Of a DNA stretch of 5,625 nucleotides, positions 1 through 5,625 are shown in pieces. The translations under genes were made by a program, and so were the position numbers. Each line of letters opens with the position of its first letter. The first letter of the stretch is position 1. This DNA comes from Micavibrio sp. UBA2020. GTDB taxonomy: Bacteria; Pseudomonadota; Alphaproteobacteria; Micavibrionales; UBA2020. Location of the stretch: positions 1 through 5,625 of the forward strand of contig DDBY01000080.1 of assembly GCA_002334985.1 (NCBI GenBank), in the 5' to 3' direction. The notes under the pieces were generated by a model. The model was given only the letters and a program-made list of their open reading frames with translations. It was not told the origin of the DNA and did no database searches.

Positions 1-50
1 GCATGAAAAACCCTCAGCCCATTCTTATCTCTAAATTATAGCATAGCCAA

Positions 51-70
51 AAATAATTTGGGAATTATTT
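51..70. other. AT-only hairpin downstream of nnr
   Basis: An exact 8-bp inverted repeat (AAATAATT / AATTATTT) with a TGGG loop lies just past the stop codon of the leftward nnr gene. Read leftward, the stem runs into a short T-run (ATTATTTTT). It could be a weak terminator or 3' stabilising hairpin. The stem has no G-C pair, so I do not call it an intrinsic terminator. Positions 1-76 otherwise show only AT-rich sequence and no gene. Confidence 0.25.
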
Positions 71-76
71 AAAATT

Positions 77-1570
77 TTAGCTATTTTCTTGCTTTGTGGC
101 GAATAGGTTTTTAAGTGATTGATTTATATTGATAATAATATCTTCCGCCGTCAGGGCGGGGCCGTGCAGGCGGGCAGCATCGGCCTGAAGCCATACGGCG
201 CAAAGGGCCGCCATGAAGGGCGGCATGCCCTGTGCGGCGAATCCCGCCACGAGTCCCGCCAGCACATCGCCAGAGCCCGCTGTCGCCAGAATCGGGGTGC
301 CGTTGGTGTTGATGGCGGCGGTGCCGTCCGGCGCGGCGATGACGGTATCAAACCCCTTGAGGATAACAATCGCATTCGCCCGCGCGGCGGCGGCACGGGC
401 GCGCGCCAGCTTGCTGCCTGCGATATCGCCGAAGAGGCGCGTGAATTCGCCTTCGTGCGGTGTCAGGATGTGGCGCGGGGCAAGGGATTTGAAAAGTGTG
501 TCGGGGTCGTTTTTAAAAACACTGAATACATCGCCATCCAGCACGGCGATTTTGCCGGGCATGGAAAGCGTATTTAATGTGGCCGTGCGCAAGCGTTCTG
601 CGTCTTCGCCCGTATGCCCGCCGCCGGGGCCAAGCAGCGCGACATTCGCGCGTTCGTCGCGCAGCTGGGTTTTGAAATCCTCCGCGCTGTCCCATGTATC
701 GACCATGATGCTGGCGCGGTATTGGCTGTATATCGTGCGTGCCTCTGCGCGGCAGGCGATGCTGACCACGCCTGCGCCCGAAACCTGCGCCGCATGGGCG
801 GCAAGACAGGCCGCGCCCGTGCGCTGGCTGCCGCCATAAACGGTGACATGGCCGCGCGTGTATTTATGCGCATCTATCGCCTGAAAGGGAAAATCTGCCA
901 GCCACAGCGCCGGATGATTTTCAAATGCCGCTGTGCCCAGCGATGCAATCAGTGCATCGTCGATAGGGATATTCACCAGATGCAGCCGCCCCATATACGC
1001 GTGCGCAGCGGCGAGGGTGTGGGCGATTTTTTTGCGGCAGAAAACAACAGTCAATCCCGCCTTCAGGGTGCCTTCGGCAATATCGCCCGTGGTGGCGTTG
1101 ATGCCCGACGGAATATCGACGGCAACCACAGGCAATCCCTTCGCGCGGATTTTGTCGAACAGGATGACAAGCTCCGGCGGCAGTTGCTCTTTGAAGCCTG
1201 TGCCGAAAACGGCATCGACGACGAGGTCTGTTTGATGCACGGGCAGGTTTGAATTCAGGTTTTCAACTGTACCTTCCCATGCTTCGGCAGCCTCTGCCGC
1301 ATCGCCTTTGAGTGCGTTCTTTTTAACAAGGCACGCAACGCGCACCGACCAGCCGGGACGTTTGGAAAGCATCTGCGCGGCGACAAAGCCATCCGCGCCG
1401 TTATTGCCGGCGCCGCATAAAAAAAGCACACGGCATGGCGGTGCATTTTTTTCTATAGCTGCGGAAAGCCCCGCGGCGGCAGATGAAATGAGCTGATGCG
1501 CCGGCGTGCCTGCGGCAATCGCCGCCAGGTCGGCTTTTTTCATTTCGGCGGCGGTCAGAATTTCGAACAT
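77..1570 (-). CDS. nnr: Bifunctional NAD(P)H-hydrate epimerase / ADP-dependent NAD(P)H-hydrate dehydratase
   Basis: This cytosolic metabolite-repair enzyme restores damaged NADHX/NADPHX. The N-terminal NnrE (YjeF_N) domain interconverts the R and S hydrates, and the C-terminal NnrD domain dehydrates the S form using ADP. The 497 aa match the usual length of the bacterial fusion. In the epimerase half (about 1-215) I see GAGNNGADG at 53-61, VDAVFGTG at 118-125 and VDIPSG at 151-156. The ribokinase-like dehydratase half (about 225-490) shows a GHVTVYGGS segment at 240-248, GPGGG at 314-318, TPHEGEF at 370-376, VILKG at 402-406 and the catalytic GSGD at 432-435. All key motifs are intact. The start is the ATG whose product begins MFEILTAAEMKKAD, as expected for the family. 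No clear Shine-Dalgarno precedes it, and a TATAAC box (+ strand 1587-1592) would give a leader of only about 10 nt. It is divergent from the DUF3592 gene. Confidence 0.96.
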   Translation of the reverse strand: MFEILTAAEMKKADLAAIAAGTPAHQLISSAAAGLSAAIEKNAPPCRVLFLCGAGNNGADGFVAAQMLSKRPGWSVRVACLVKKNALKGDAAEAAEAWEGTVENLNSNLPVHQTDLVVDAVFGTGFKEQLPPELVILFDKIRAKGLPVVAVDIPSGINATTGDIAEGTLKAGLTVVFCRKKIAHTLAAAHAYMGRLHLVNIPIDDALIASLGTAAFENHPALWLADFPFQAIDAHKYTRGHVTVYGGSQRTGAACLAAHAAQVSGAGVVSIACRAEARTIYSQYRASIMVDTWDSAEDFKTQLRDERANVALLGPGGGHTGEDAERLRTATLNTLSMPGKIAVLDGDVFSVFKNDPDTLFKSLAPRHILTPHEGEFTRLFGDIAGSKLARARAAAARANAIVILKGFDTVIAAPDGTAAINTNGTPILATAGSGDVLAGLVAGFAAQGMPPFMAALCAVWLQADAARLHGPALTAEDIIININQSLKNLFATKQENS

Positions 1571-1669
1571 GGGGCAAGTATTGCAGGTTATAGATGGCAG
1601 GGGAAGGGGGCATGGCTGCGCAAAATATTTGCCGATTTTTTGCGGCTGATTGTCTAGGATGTCTGAAAC

Positions 1670-1675
1670 AGGGGG
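1670..1675 (+). promoter_or_regulatory. Ribosome binding site deciding the DUF3592 start
   Basis: AGGGGG lies 5 nt before the ATG at 1681. It favours that start over the upstream in-frame ATG at 1594. Confidence 0.6.
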
Positions 1676-1680
1676 CGGCC

Positions 1681-2205
1681 ATGTCTATTACTTCGTCTAT
1701 TACAAAGGCTTTGGGCCAGCGCATATTTTTTACCATTTTTCTGGCGATAGCCGGCTTGGGCGGGCTGCCTGTCATATTGTCTTATGCCGAAGGTCTTGCC
1801 AGTTACCGCTACGCGGAAGTCAGCTGTGAAATCCTGCGCAACAAATGGATAAAAAAGCAGGACGGGGATTACAAGCTGGACCTTGAATACCGCTACGAGG
1901 TAGGCGGAGAGGTATATACAGGAACACGCTATCTGTCTGGCCTTGATAATTTATCGAACCAGCGCCTGCGTGATATACGCCGGCCCGTGAAGCAGTTGCA
2001 ACCGGGAGCAAAGGCCTATTGCTATGTGAACCCGCGCAATCCGGCGCAGTCCGTGGTGGAGCGCGGCAGCGTGCATCCGTGGTATCACGCCGTTTTGCTA
2101 GGAATATTGCTGCTGGTCGGGCTTTGGGGATTTTTGACGGCGTTTTTTATGCCGGAATGGGCGGAAAAGAACATGATTATGGACGGCGATTCCAGCGGCG
2201 ACTAA
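1681..2205 (+). CDS. DUF3592-type two-pass inner-membrane protein, function unknown
   Basis: The product is 174 aa. A first membrane segment spans roughly residues 15-36, a soluble beta-rich domain about 40-128, and a second membrane segment about 134-157, followed by an acidic tail ending DGDSSGD. The soluble part has the DUF3592 pattern: a YRYEVGGEVYTGTRY strand pair at 70-84 and a PGAKAYCYVNPRNPAQSVV segment at 108-126 that resembles the family's 'G..v.VyYdP.nP..svL' signature. By topology the domain probably lies in the periplasm, but orientation is not certain. I chose the ATG at 1681 because AGGGGG at 1670-1675 sits 5 nt upstream. An in-frame ATG at 1594 would add 29 residues that are not membrane-like and lack a ribosome site. 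It is divergent from nnr and convergent with the tRNA-His gene, so probably monocistronic. No function is established for the family. Confidence 0.83.
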   Translation: MSITSSITKALGQRIFFTIFLAIAGLGGLPVILSYAEGLASYRYAEVSCEILRNKWIKKQDGDYKLDLEYRYEVGGEVYTGTRYLSGLDNLSNQRLRDIRRPVKQLQPGAKAYCYVNPRNPAQSVVERGSVHPWYHAVLLGILLLVGLWGFLTAFFMPEWAEKNMIMDGDSSGD

Positions 2206-2251
2206 ACGCAGGCGATACCGTGCAGCAGATGATAGAGATTTGAAGGGAAAG

Positions 2252-2327
2252 TGGGGCGATCGACGGGGTTTGAACCCGCGACATCTTGGACCACAACCAA
2301 GCGCTCTACCGCTGAGCTACGACCGCC
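2252..2327 (-). tRNA. tRNA-His (anticodon GTG), with encoded G-1, C73 and CCA
   Basis: The complement strand folds as a full cloverleaf. The acceptor arm GCGGTCG/CGATCGC has one G-U pair and is preceded by an encoded G-1 facing discriminator C73. The D stem is GCTC/GAGC with a 7-nt loop. The anticodon stem CTTGG/CCAAG encloses the loop TTGTGGT, giving anticodon GTG (His). The variable loop is ATGTC, and the T stem GCGGG/CCCGT encloses TTCAAAC. The 3' CCA is encoded (+ strand 2252-2254). G-1:C73 is the identity element read by canonical bacterial HisRS. The gene is transcribed leftward, convergent with the DUF3592 gene and divergent from glnB. I see no clear terminator in the 46 bp between its 3' end and the DUF3592 stop. 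Confidence 0.97.
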
Positions 2328-2386
2328 ACATTTAGGAATGCCAGTTTTCCGAAACCTTGCAAAAGCGGGCTTCAGTCCCCTCGGCA

Positions 2387-2417
2387 CCGCGCGGTTTTAT
2401 CAGAAACCGCCGCGCGG
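2387..2417. repeat. Imperfect G+C-rich inverted repeat over the tRNA promoter
   Basis: CCGCGCGGTTT (2387-2397) is matched by its complement with a CGG insertion at 2404-2417. A folded stem would therefore carry a 3-nt bulge and a 6-nt loop. Neither strand has a T-run after it, so it does not look like an intrinsic terminator. The loop coincides with the candidate tRNA-His -10 box. It may be an operator or only a by-product of the G+C-rich discriminator. Confidence 0.5.
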
Positions 2418-2423
2418 GGTCAA
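2394..2423 (-). promoter_or_regulatory. Candidate sigma-70 promoter for tRNA-His
   Basis: Read leftward, TTGACC (+ strand 2418-2423) is a 5/6 match to the -35 box. Overlapping -10 candidates are GATAAA (2396-2401, 16-bp spacer) and TAAAAC (2394-2399, 18-bp spacer). The next bases, CCGCGCGG, form a G+C-only discriminator of the kind seen at stringently controlled stable-RNA promoters. Transcription would start near 2386-2390, leaving a 5' leader of about 60 nt for RNase P to remove. The placement and discriminator are suggestive, but the boxes were matched by eye. Confidence 0.35.
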
Positions 2424-2485
2424 GGTCATTACATAGCATATAGACATCATCATATATGAGTGCGGGCAGGCGCGCCATGAAAGAT

Positions 2486-2502
2486 TGCCTATTTTTTGTG
2501 CA
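2486..2502. promoter_or_regulatory. Candidate NtrC (nitrogen regulator I) enhancer site for glnBA
   Basis: TGCCT-N7-GTGCA matches the NtrC dyad TGCAC-N7-GTGCA at 8 of 10 half-site positions, with the right half perfect. Its centre is about 117 bp upstream of the predicted sigma-54 start, in the range where NtrC enhancers lie at enteric glnA. I find no second good site nearby, so this is a single, partly degenerate candidate. Confidence 0.4.
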
Positions 2503-2524
2503 ATTGCGTGTTTTTTAGGCGTGA

Positions 2525-2980
<456 letters not shown>

Positions 2981-3064
2981 GCCGCATATATTTTTCAAAC
3001 GACTGCCTACCTACCGGACTTTTACACACAGACAAACAAACCAAACGGCCAGAGGAGAAAACAC
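2981..3064 (+). other. glnB-glnA spacer with weak GGCC hairpin
   Basis: The end of glnB and the spacer contain GGCC-atcta-GGCC (2971-2983), followed after GCATATA by a T5 run (2991-2995). A 4-bp stem is too weak for a real terminator but could slow polymerase. The rest is an A/C-rich, probably unstructured leader ending in the strong glnA ribosome site. I see no convincing separate glnA promoter. Confidence 0.3.
3051..3057 (+). promoter_or_regulatory. Strong ribosome binding site of glnA
   Basis: AGAGGAG lies 7 nt before the ATG at 3065. It fixes that start, and hence the unusual N-terminal tail, over a GTG at codon 10 that has no ribosome site. Confidence 0.8.
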
Positions 3065-4525
3065 ATGGCAAAGACCAACGCAAAACTGAAAGTGGCGAAA
3101 GCGCCTGCAAAGGCAAAGCAGAACTTCGCGCCGCTGTTCAAGCTTATCAAAGAACACAACATTGAATATGTATCCTTCCGCTTTACCGACCTGCGCGGCA
3201 AACTGCAGCACACGGCGCAGCATGTATCGACGGTTGACGAAGACCTGCTGACGGACGGTATCATGTTCGACGGCTCTTCGATTGCCGGCTGGAAAGCCAT
3301 CAACGAATCCGACATGGTGTTGATGCCCGATGTATCGACCGCGGTTCTCGACCCCTTCAGCGCGCAGCCGACGCTTGATGTTTTCTGCGACGTGTATGAA
3401 CCCGCGACGGGGCTTCCGTATTCCCGCGACCCGCGCTCCATCGCGCGCGCGGCCGAGCAGTACCTGAAAGCGACGGGCGTGGGCGATACCGCTTACTTTG
3501 GCCCCGAAGCTGAATTCTTCATCTTCGACGATGTGCGCATCAACGTGCAGATGAACAAAGTCTCCTATGAAATCGACAGCATGGAAGGCCCCTATAACTC
3601 CGGCACCGACTATGAACATGGCAACATGGGTCACCGTCCGGGCGTGAAGGGCGGCTATTTCCCCGTGCAGCCTATCGACAGCTCCAACGATATGCGCGGC
3701 GAGATGACTTCCGTTCTCGCGCGCATGGGCGTGCCGATGGAAAAGCACCACCACGAAGTGGCGCCGTCGCAGGTTGAACTGGGCCTCAAGTTCTCCACGC
3801 TGGTTGACAGTGCGGACAACATGCAGCTTTACAAATACGTCGTGCATAACGTTGCGCATGCCTATGGCAAAACCGCGACCTTCCTGCCGAAGCCGGTTTT
3901 CGGCGACAACGGTTCGGGCATGCACGTTCACCAGTCCATCTGGAAAGCTGCCAAGCCGCTGTTCGCGGGCGCCGGTTATGCCGATCTGTCGGAAACCTGC
4001 CTGTACTACATCGGCGGTATCATCCGCCACGCCAAGGCGCTGAACGCTATCACCAACCCGACCACCAACAGCTACAAGCGTCTGGTGCCGGGTTACGAGG
4101 CGCCGGTTCTGCTCGCATACTCCGCGCGCAACCGCTCCGCGTCCTGCCGCATTCCCTTCGCGGCCAGCCCCAAGGCAAAACGTGTGGAAGTCCGCTTCCC
4201 CGATCCGGCTGCCAACCCGTATCTGGCTTTTGCCGCGATGCTGATGGCCGGTCTTGACGGCATCCAGAAAAAAATCCATCCGGGTGAAGCGATGGACAAA
4301 AACCTCTACGACCTGCCGCCGGAAGAATTGTCGGAAATCCCGACGGTTTGCGGCAGCCTGCGCGAGGCACTGGACGCCCTGCGCGACGACCATGACTTCC
4401 TGCTCAAAGGCGGCGTCTTCTCCAAAGACTTCGTCGAGAGCTATCTGGAACTGCGCTATGCAGAGGTGAAGGCATTCGAAACCATGCCGCACCCGATTGA
4501 GTTCGCGATGTACTACTCCGTCTAA
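3065..4525 (+). CDS. glnA: Glutamine synthetase, type I (adenylylated GSI-beta)
   Basis: It makes glutamine from glutamate, ammonia and ATP as a cytosolic dodecamer, the main entry of ammonia into metabolism. At 486 aa it is about 17 residues longer than the usual 468-470, because residues 1-19 form a Lys/Ala-rich tail before the normal N-domain ([20 protein letters not shown]). By comparison with the Salmonella enzyme I find Asp69 (D50), Glu148 and Glu150 (E129/E131) in GPEAEFF, Glu231 (E212), Glu238 (E220), His287 (H269) in the ATP signature [16 protein letters not shown] (276-291), Glu345 (E327), Arg357 (R339), and Glu375/Arg377 (E357/R359) before FPDPAANPY. Tyr415 in [10 protein letters not shown] is the GlnE adenylylation site (Y397), so activity is likely switched by GlnE under PII control. 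No key residue is missing. It is co-transcribed with glnB and ends just before a strong terminator. Confidence 0.98.
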   Translation: MAKTNAKLKVAKAPAKAKQNFAPLFKLIKEHNIEYVSFRFTDLRGKLQHTAQHVSTVDEDLLTDGIMFDGSSIAGWKAINESDMVLMPDVSTAVLDPFSAQPTLDVFCDVYEPATGLPYSRDPRSIARAAEQYLKATGVGDTAYFGPEAEFFIFDDVRINVQMNKVSYEIDSMEGPYNSGTDYEHGNMGHRPGVKGGYFPVQPIDSSNDMRGEMTSVLARMGVPMEKHHHEVAPSQVELGLKFSTLVDSADNMQLYKYVVHNVAHAYGKTATFLPKPVFGDNGSGMHVHQSIWKAAKPLFAGAGYADLSETCLYYIGGIIRHAKALNAITNPTTNSYKRLVPGYEAPVLLAYSARNRSASCRIPFAASPKAKRVEVRFPDPAANPYLAFAAMLMAGLDGIQKKIHPGEAMDKNLYDLPPEELSEIPTVCGSLREALDALRDDHDFLLKGGVFSKDFVESYLELRYAEVKAFETMPHPIEFAMYYSV

Positions 4526-4544
4526 TCGCGGCTTCGGCCAAGAC

Positions 4545-4574
4545 AAAACCCCCTGCCGCAAGGCAGGGGGTTTT
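4545..4574. terminator. Bidirectional intrinsic terminator between glnA and the small ORF
   Basis: A 13-bp perfect stem (AAAACCCCCTGCC / GGCAGGGGGTTTT) closes a GCAA loop. Rightward, the G+C stem is followed by T5 then GCTTT and ends glnBA transcription 20 nt after the glnA stop. Leftward, it is followed by TTTTGTCTT and ends the convergent small gene. Confidence 0.93.
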
Positions 4575-4587
4575 TGCTTTAGGCTTC

Positions 4588-4773
4588 TCAGTTACGCGCG
4601 GGCTTCGGTACTTTGGCCGAATTTTCACGCATACGCGCGAGGTCGCGGCGGAGAAGTTCACAATTCTGAAGTATCGTATCGTTCGACGGCTTCACGCGTT
4701 CAAGGTCGCGGAGCATCATCTGTTCCATGCCGGAGAGTTTACTGTCGCCGGAGGAGCCTGTGTCGCTTGTCAT
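4588..4773 (-). CDS. Small hypothetical protein, 61 aa, probably helical
   Basis: I do not recognise a family. The N-terminus (1-15) is Ser/Gly/Asp-rich and looks disordered. Residues 16-52 could form two amphipathic helices broken at Pro29 (MEQMMLRDLERVK, then NDTILQNCELLRRDLARMREN), with hydrophobic positions M20, L24, V27 and I34, L41, L45, M48 at near-heptad spacing, suggesting a short coiled coil. The tail KVPKPARN is basic. No signal peptide or membrane segment is visible, so it is probably cytosolic. In favour of a real gene are a terminator before it, the bidirectional terminator just after it, and a candidate promoter. Against it are the short length and a weak ribosome site (AGG, 7 nt upstream of the ATG). 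A stop codon directly precedes the ATG, so it cannot extend upstream. The overlapping rightward frame is Arg/Ser/Cys-rich and less protein-like. Confidence 0.6.
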   Translation of the reverse strand: MTSDTGSSGDSKLSGMEQMMLRDLERVKPSNDTILQNCELLRRDLARMRENSAKVPKPARN

Positions 4774-4806
4774 CTAGTGGCCTGTATGTTTGTTAACGGG
4801 AAGGCC

Positions 4807-4835
4807 ATTATTGCGCGGATACGTCCAAAAAGCAA
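4807..4835 (-). promoter_or_regulatory. Candidate promoter of the 61-aa gene
   Basis: Read leftward, TTGCTT (4830-4835) and AATAAT (4807-4812) are separated by exactly 17 bp. The -10 box matches 5/6 and the -35 box only 3/6. It would start near 4800 and give a leader of about 27 nt. The -35 box overlaps the T-run of the upstream terminator, which is a reason for caution. Confidence 0.3.
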
Positions 4836-4856
4836 ACGGCGCCCGCAGGCGCCGTT
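4827..4856 (-). terminator. Intrinsic terminator of the partial right-hand gene
   Basis: Read leftward, the 9-bp perfect stem AACGGCGCC/GGCGCCGTT with a TGCG loop is followed by TGC and T5 (4827-4831 on the + strand). It lies 45 bp past the stop at 4902 and separates that gene from the 61-aa gene. Confidence 0.82.
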
Positions 4857-4901
4857 CAAGTGTCTGTGAATCCTTGCGTTTTCACGCCAGCTTTCGTGGT
4901 G

Positions 4902-5625
4902 TTAACGAATGGAGCGCACGATTTCTTCGAGCGTTTGCACATTGCGTGCCCATGCATAGAGTCGTTCCTGCTCGCGCATGGTGATGAGAAAAATAATAAG
5001 ATACCATTCTTTGTCACCCAGAACGACGAGATGCAAATCCTGCTTGCTCTGGCCTATGCGGCGGCTTTCGACGTTGTAGACTTCATAGCGGTTGAAAATG
5101 AAACGGTCATAGGCGACAGACTGTCCGCTGCTTTCCATTTCGGTCACTTCGAGGTTGAACTGGGTGTCGAGCAGTTTTTTAATTTCGTCGATTTCCTTCA
5201 TCAGGTTGGTGCCGCGGTTGCGGCGCACGCCCAGCATCTGGATAAACCCGTCAACCCCGCCTGTGGCGTTTTTGTTGTGCAGCTGGACGCTCAGGCGGTT
5301 CATGTCTTTGAAATTCTGCGCAACGTTTTCCCATGATTCAGGGAGGCTCATCTTGGCCGCGTCCATCATCATAAAAGTGCGCTGCGGCTCGATGGGGCCT
5401 TCCTTGGGGTAGGTCAGGCTGAAGCTGTCGACAAGACGCTTTTGCAAGAATTTGGCGTATTCGCGCAAGTTCTGCGGCACCTGCACGCGCGCCATCATCA
5501 TCACGTTGCCGCTGATTTGTGCGGTGATGTAGTTGTAAAAACTTTCGCCGTTATCGAGGTTGACGAAGAAGATGGAGGCGCGGCGCGGGTTCTTTTCATC
5601 TGTAATGATGTCCCCTTCGGGGGCG
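4902..5625 (-). CDS. Unrecognised protein, 5' end outside the window (C-terminal 240 aa)
   Basis: The frame is open from the right edge to a TAA at 4902-4904, so the true start lies beyond 5625. A GTG at 5502-5504 could be read as a start, but the preceding codons also look protein-like (PRRASIFFVNLDNGESFYNYITAQISG), so I treat the gene as partial. Visible traits are Met clusters (NVMMMAR, then FMMMDAAKM), a Lys/Arg-rich stretch LREYAKFLQKRL, a probable helical or coiled-coil segment (NLMKEIDEIKKLLDTQFNLEVTEMES), and a C-terminus with a hydrophobic strand WYLIIFLIT before a helix ending EEIVRSIR. That last pattern is loosely like PsbP/DUF1795-type alpha-beta proteins, but this is only a resemblance. 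The hydrophobic stretch is too short for a sure membrane helix. A signal peptide, if any, is outside the window. The terminator at 4827-4856 makes it the last gene of its unit. Confidence 0.8.
   Translation of the reverse strand, partial: APEGDIITDEKNPRRASIFFVNLDNGESFYNYITAQISGNVMMMARVQVPQNLREYAKFLQKRLVDSFSLTYPKEGPIEPQRTFMMMDAAKMSLPESWENVAQNFKDMNRLSVQLHNKNATGGVDGFIQMLGVRRNRGTNLMKEIDEIKKLLDTQFNLEVTEMESSGQSVAYDRFIFNRYEVYNVESRRIGQSKQDLHLVVLGDKEWYLIIFLITMREQERLYAWARNVQTLEEIVRSIR

Noticed and set aside
614..1252. 212-aa and other rightward frames opposite nnr (119-577, 213-839, 933-1235)
   Set aside because: They are Arg/Ala/Ser-rich shadows of nnr with no motifs or ribosome sites. The opposite strand has a complete, motif-bearing enzyme.
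2252..2420. tRNA-His as an integration (att) site
   Set aside because: No duplicated tRNA 3' fragment, integrase or mobile gene is present on either side.
2202..2436. Two short frames across the tRNA (products with GGRSSAVERLVVVQDVAGSN and RSTGFEPATSWTTTKRSTAE)
   Set aside because: These are the classic spurious translations of tRNA genes. The DNA folds as a complete tRNA-His.
3011..4561. 516-aa open frame on the minus strand covering all of glnA
   Set aside because: It is an antisense shadow produced by the codon bias of a highly conserved gene. The translation is Val/His/Arg-rich with no recognisable domain, and glnA itself has intact catalytic motifs.
4497..4796. Rightward 99-aa frame past glnA, and the 4790-4984 and 4860-5336 frames
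   Set aside because: They run through terminators and are antisense to more protein-like leftward frames. Their composition is Arg/Ser/Cys-rich or arises as shadow translation.
5612..5623. CCCC-TTCG-GGGG hairpin at the right edge
   Set aside because: It lies inside the open coding frame of the partial gene, and no T-run follows within view.

Overview
The window looks like ordinary chromosomal housekeeping DNA from an alphaproteobacterium of moderately high G+C. The evidence is a glnB-glnA operon with a sigma-54 type promoter, an alphaproteobacterial-style GlnA active-site segment, and a fused NAD(P)H-hydrate repair enzyme nearby. The tRNA-His gene encodes the canonical extra G at -1 and C at 73. 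A large alphaproteobacterial clade (Rhizobiales, Rhodobacterales, Caulobacterales and relatives) is known to have lost G-1, so I infer an organism outside that clade, such as a Rhodospirillales- or Micavibrio-like lineage. I cannot name a genus.

Layout from left to right. Positions 1-76 are AT-rich and non-coding. A leftward gene (77-1570) encodes the bifunctional NnrE/NnrD enzyme. Across a 110-bp divergent gap lies a rightward gene (1681-2205) for a two-pass DUF3592 membrane protein. A leftward tRNA-His(GTG) gene (2252-2327) follows. A regulatory stretch of about 314 bp (2328-2641) then holds a probable tRNA promoter facing left, and a candidate NtrC site, an IHF-like site and a near-perfect -24/-12 sigma-54 promoter facing right. 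Next come glnB (2642-2980, PII signal protein) and glnA (3065-4525, glutamine synthetase). A strong bidirectional intrinsic terminator (4545-4574) separates glnA from two leftward genes: a 61-aa small protein (4588-4773) and, behind its own terminator (4827-4856), a partial unrecognised gene (4902 to the right edge).

The core circuit is nitrogen assimilation. PII senses 2-oxoglutarate and ATP/ADP and is uridylylated at Tyr51 by GlnD. It controls NtrB/NtrC and, through GlnE, the adenylylation of GlnA at Tyr415. The promoter structure fits transcription of both genes under nitrogen limitation by NtrC and sigma-54. Nnr is a metabolite-repair enzyme with no direct link to nitrogen control. It is often near glnBA in alphaproteobacteria but here points the opposite way and is separated by two other genes.

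I found no mobile element, CRISPR array, phage gene or defence system. The less explained items are the 61-aa protein, the partial 3' gene, the Lys/Ala-rich N-terminal tail on GlnA and the dyad over the tRNA promoter.
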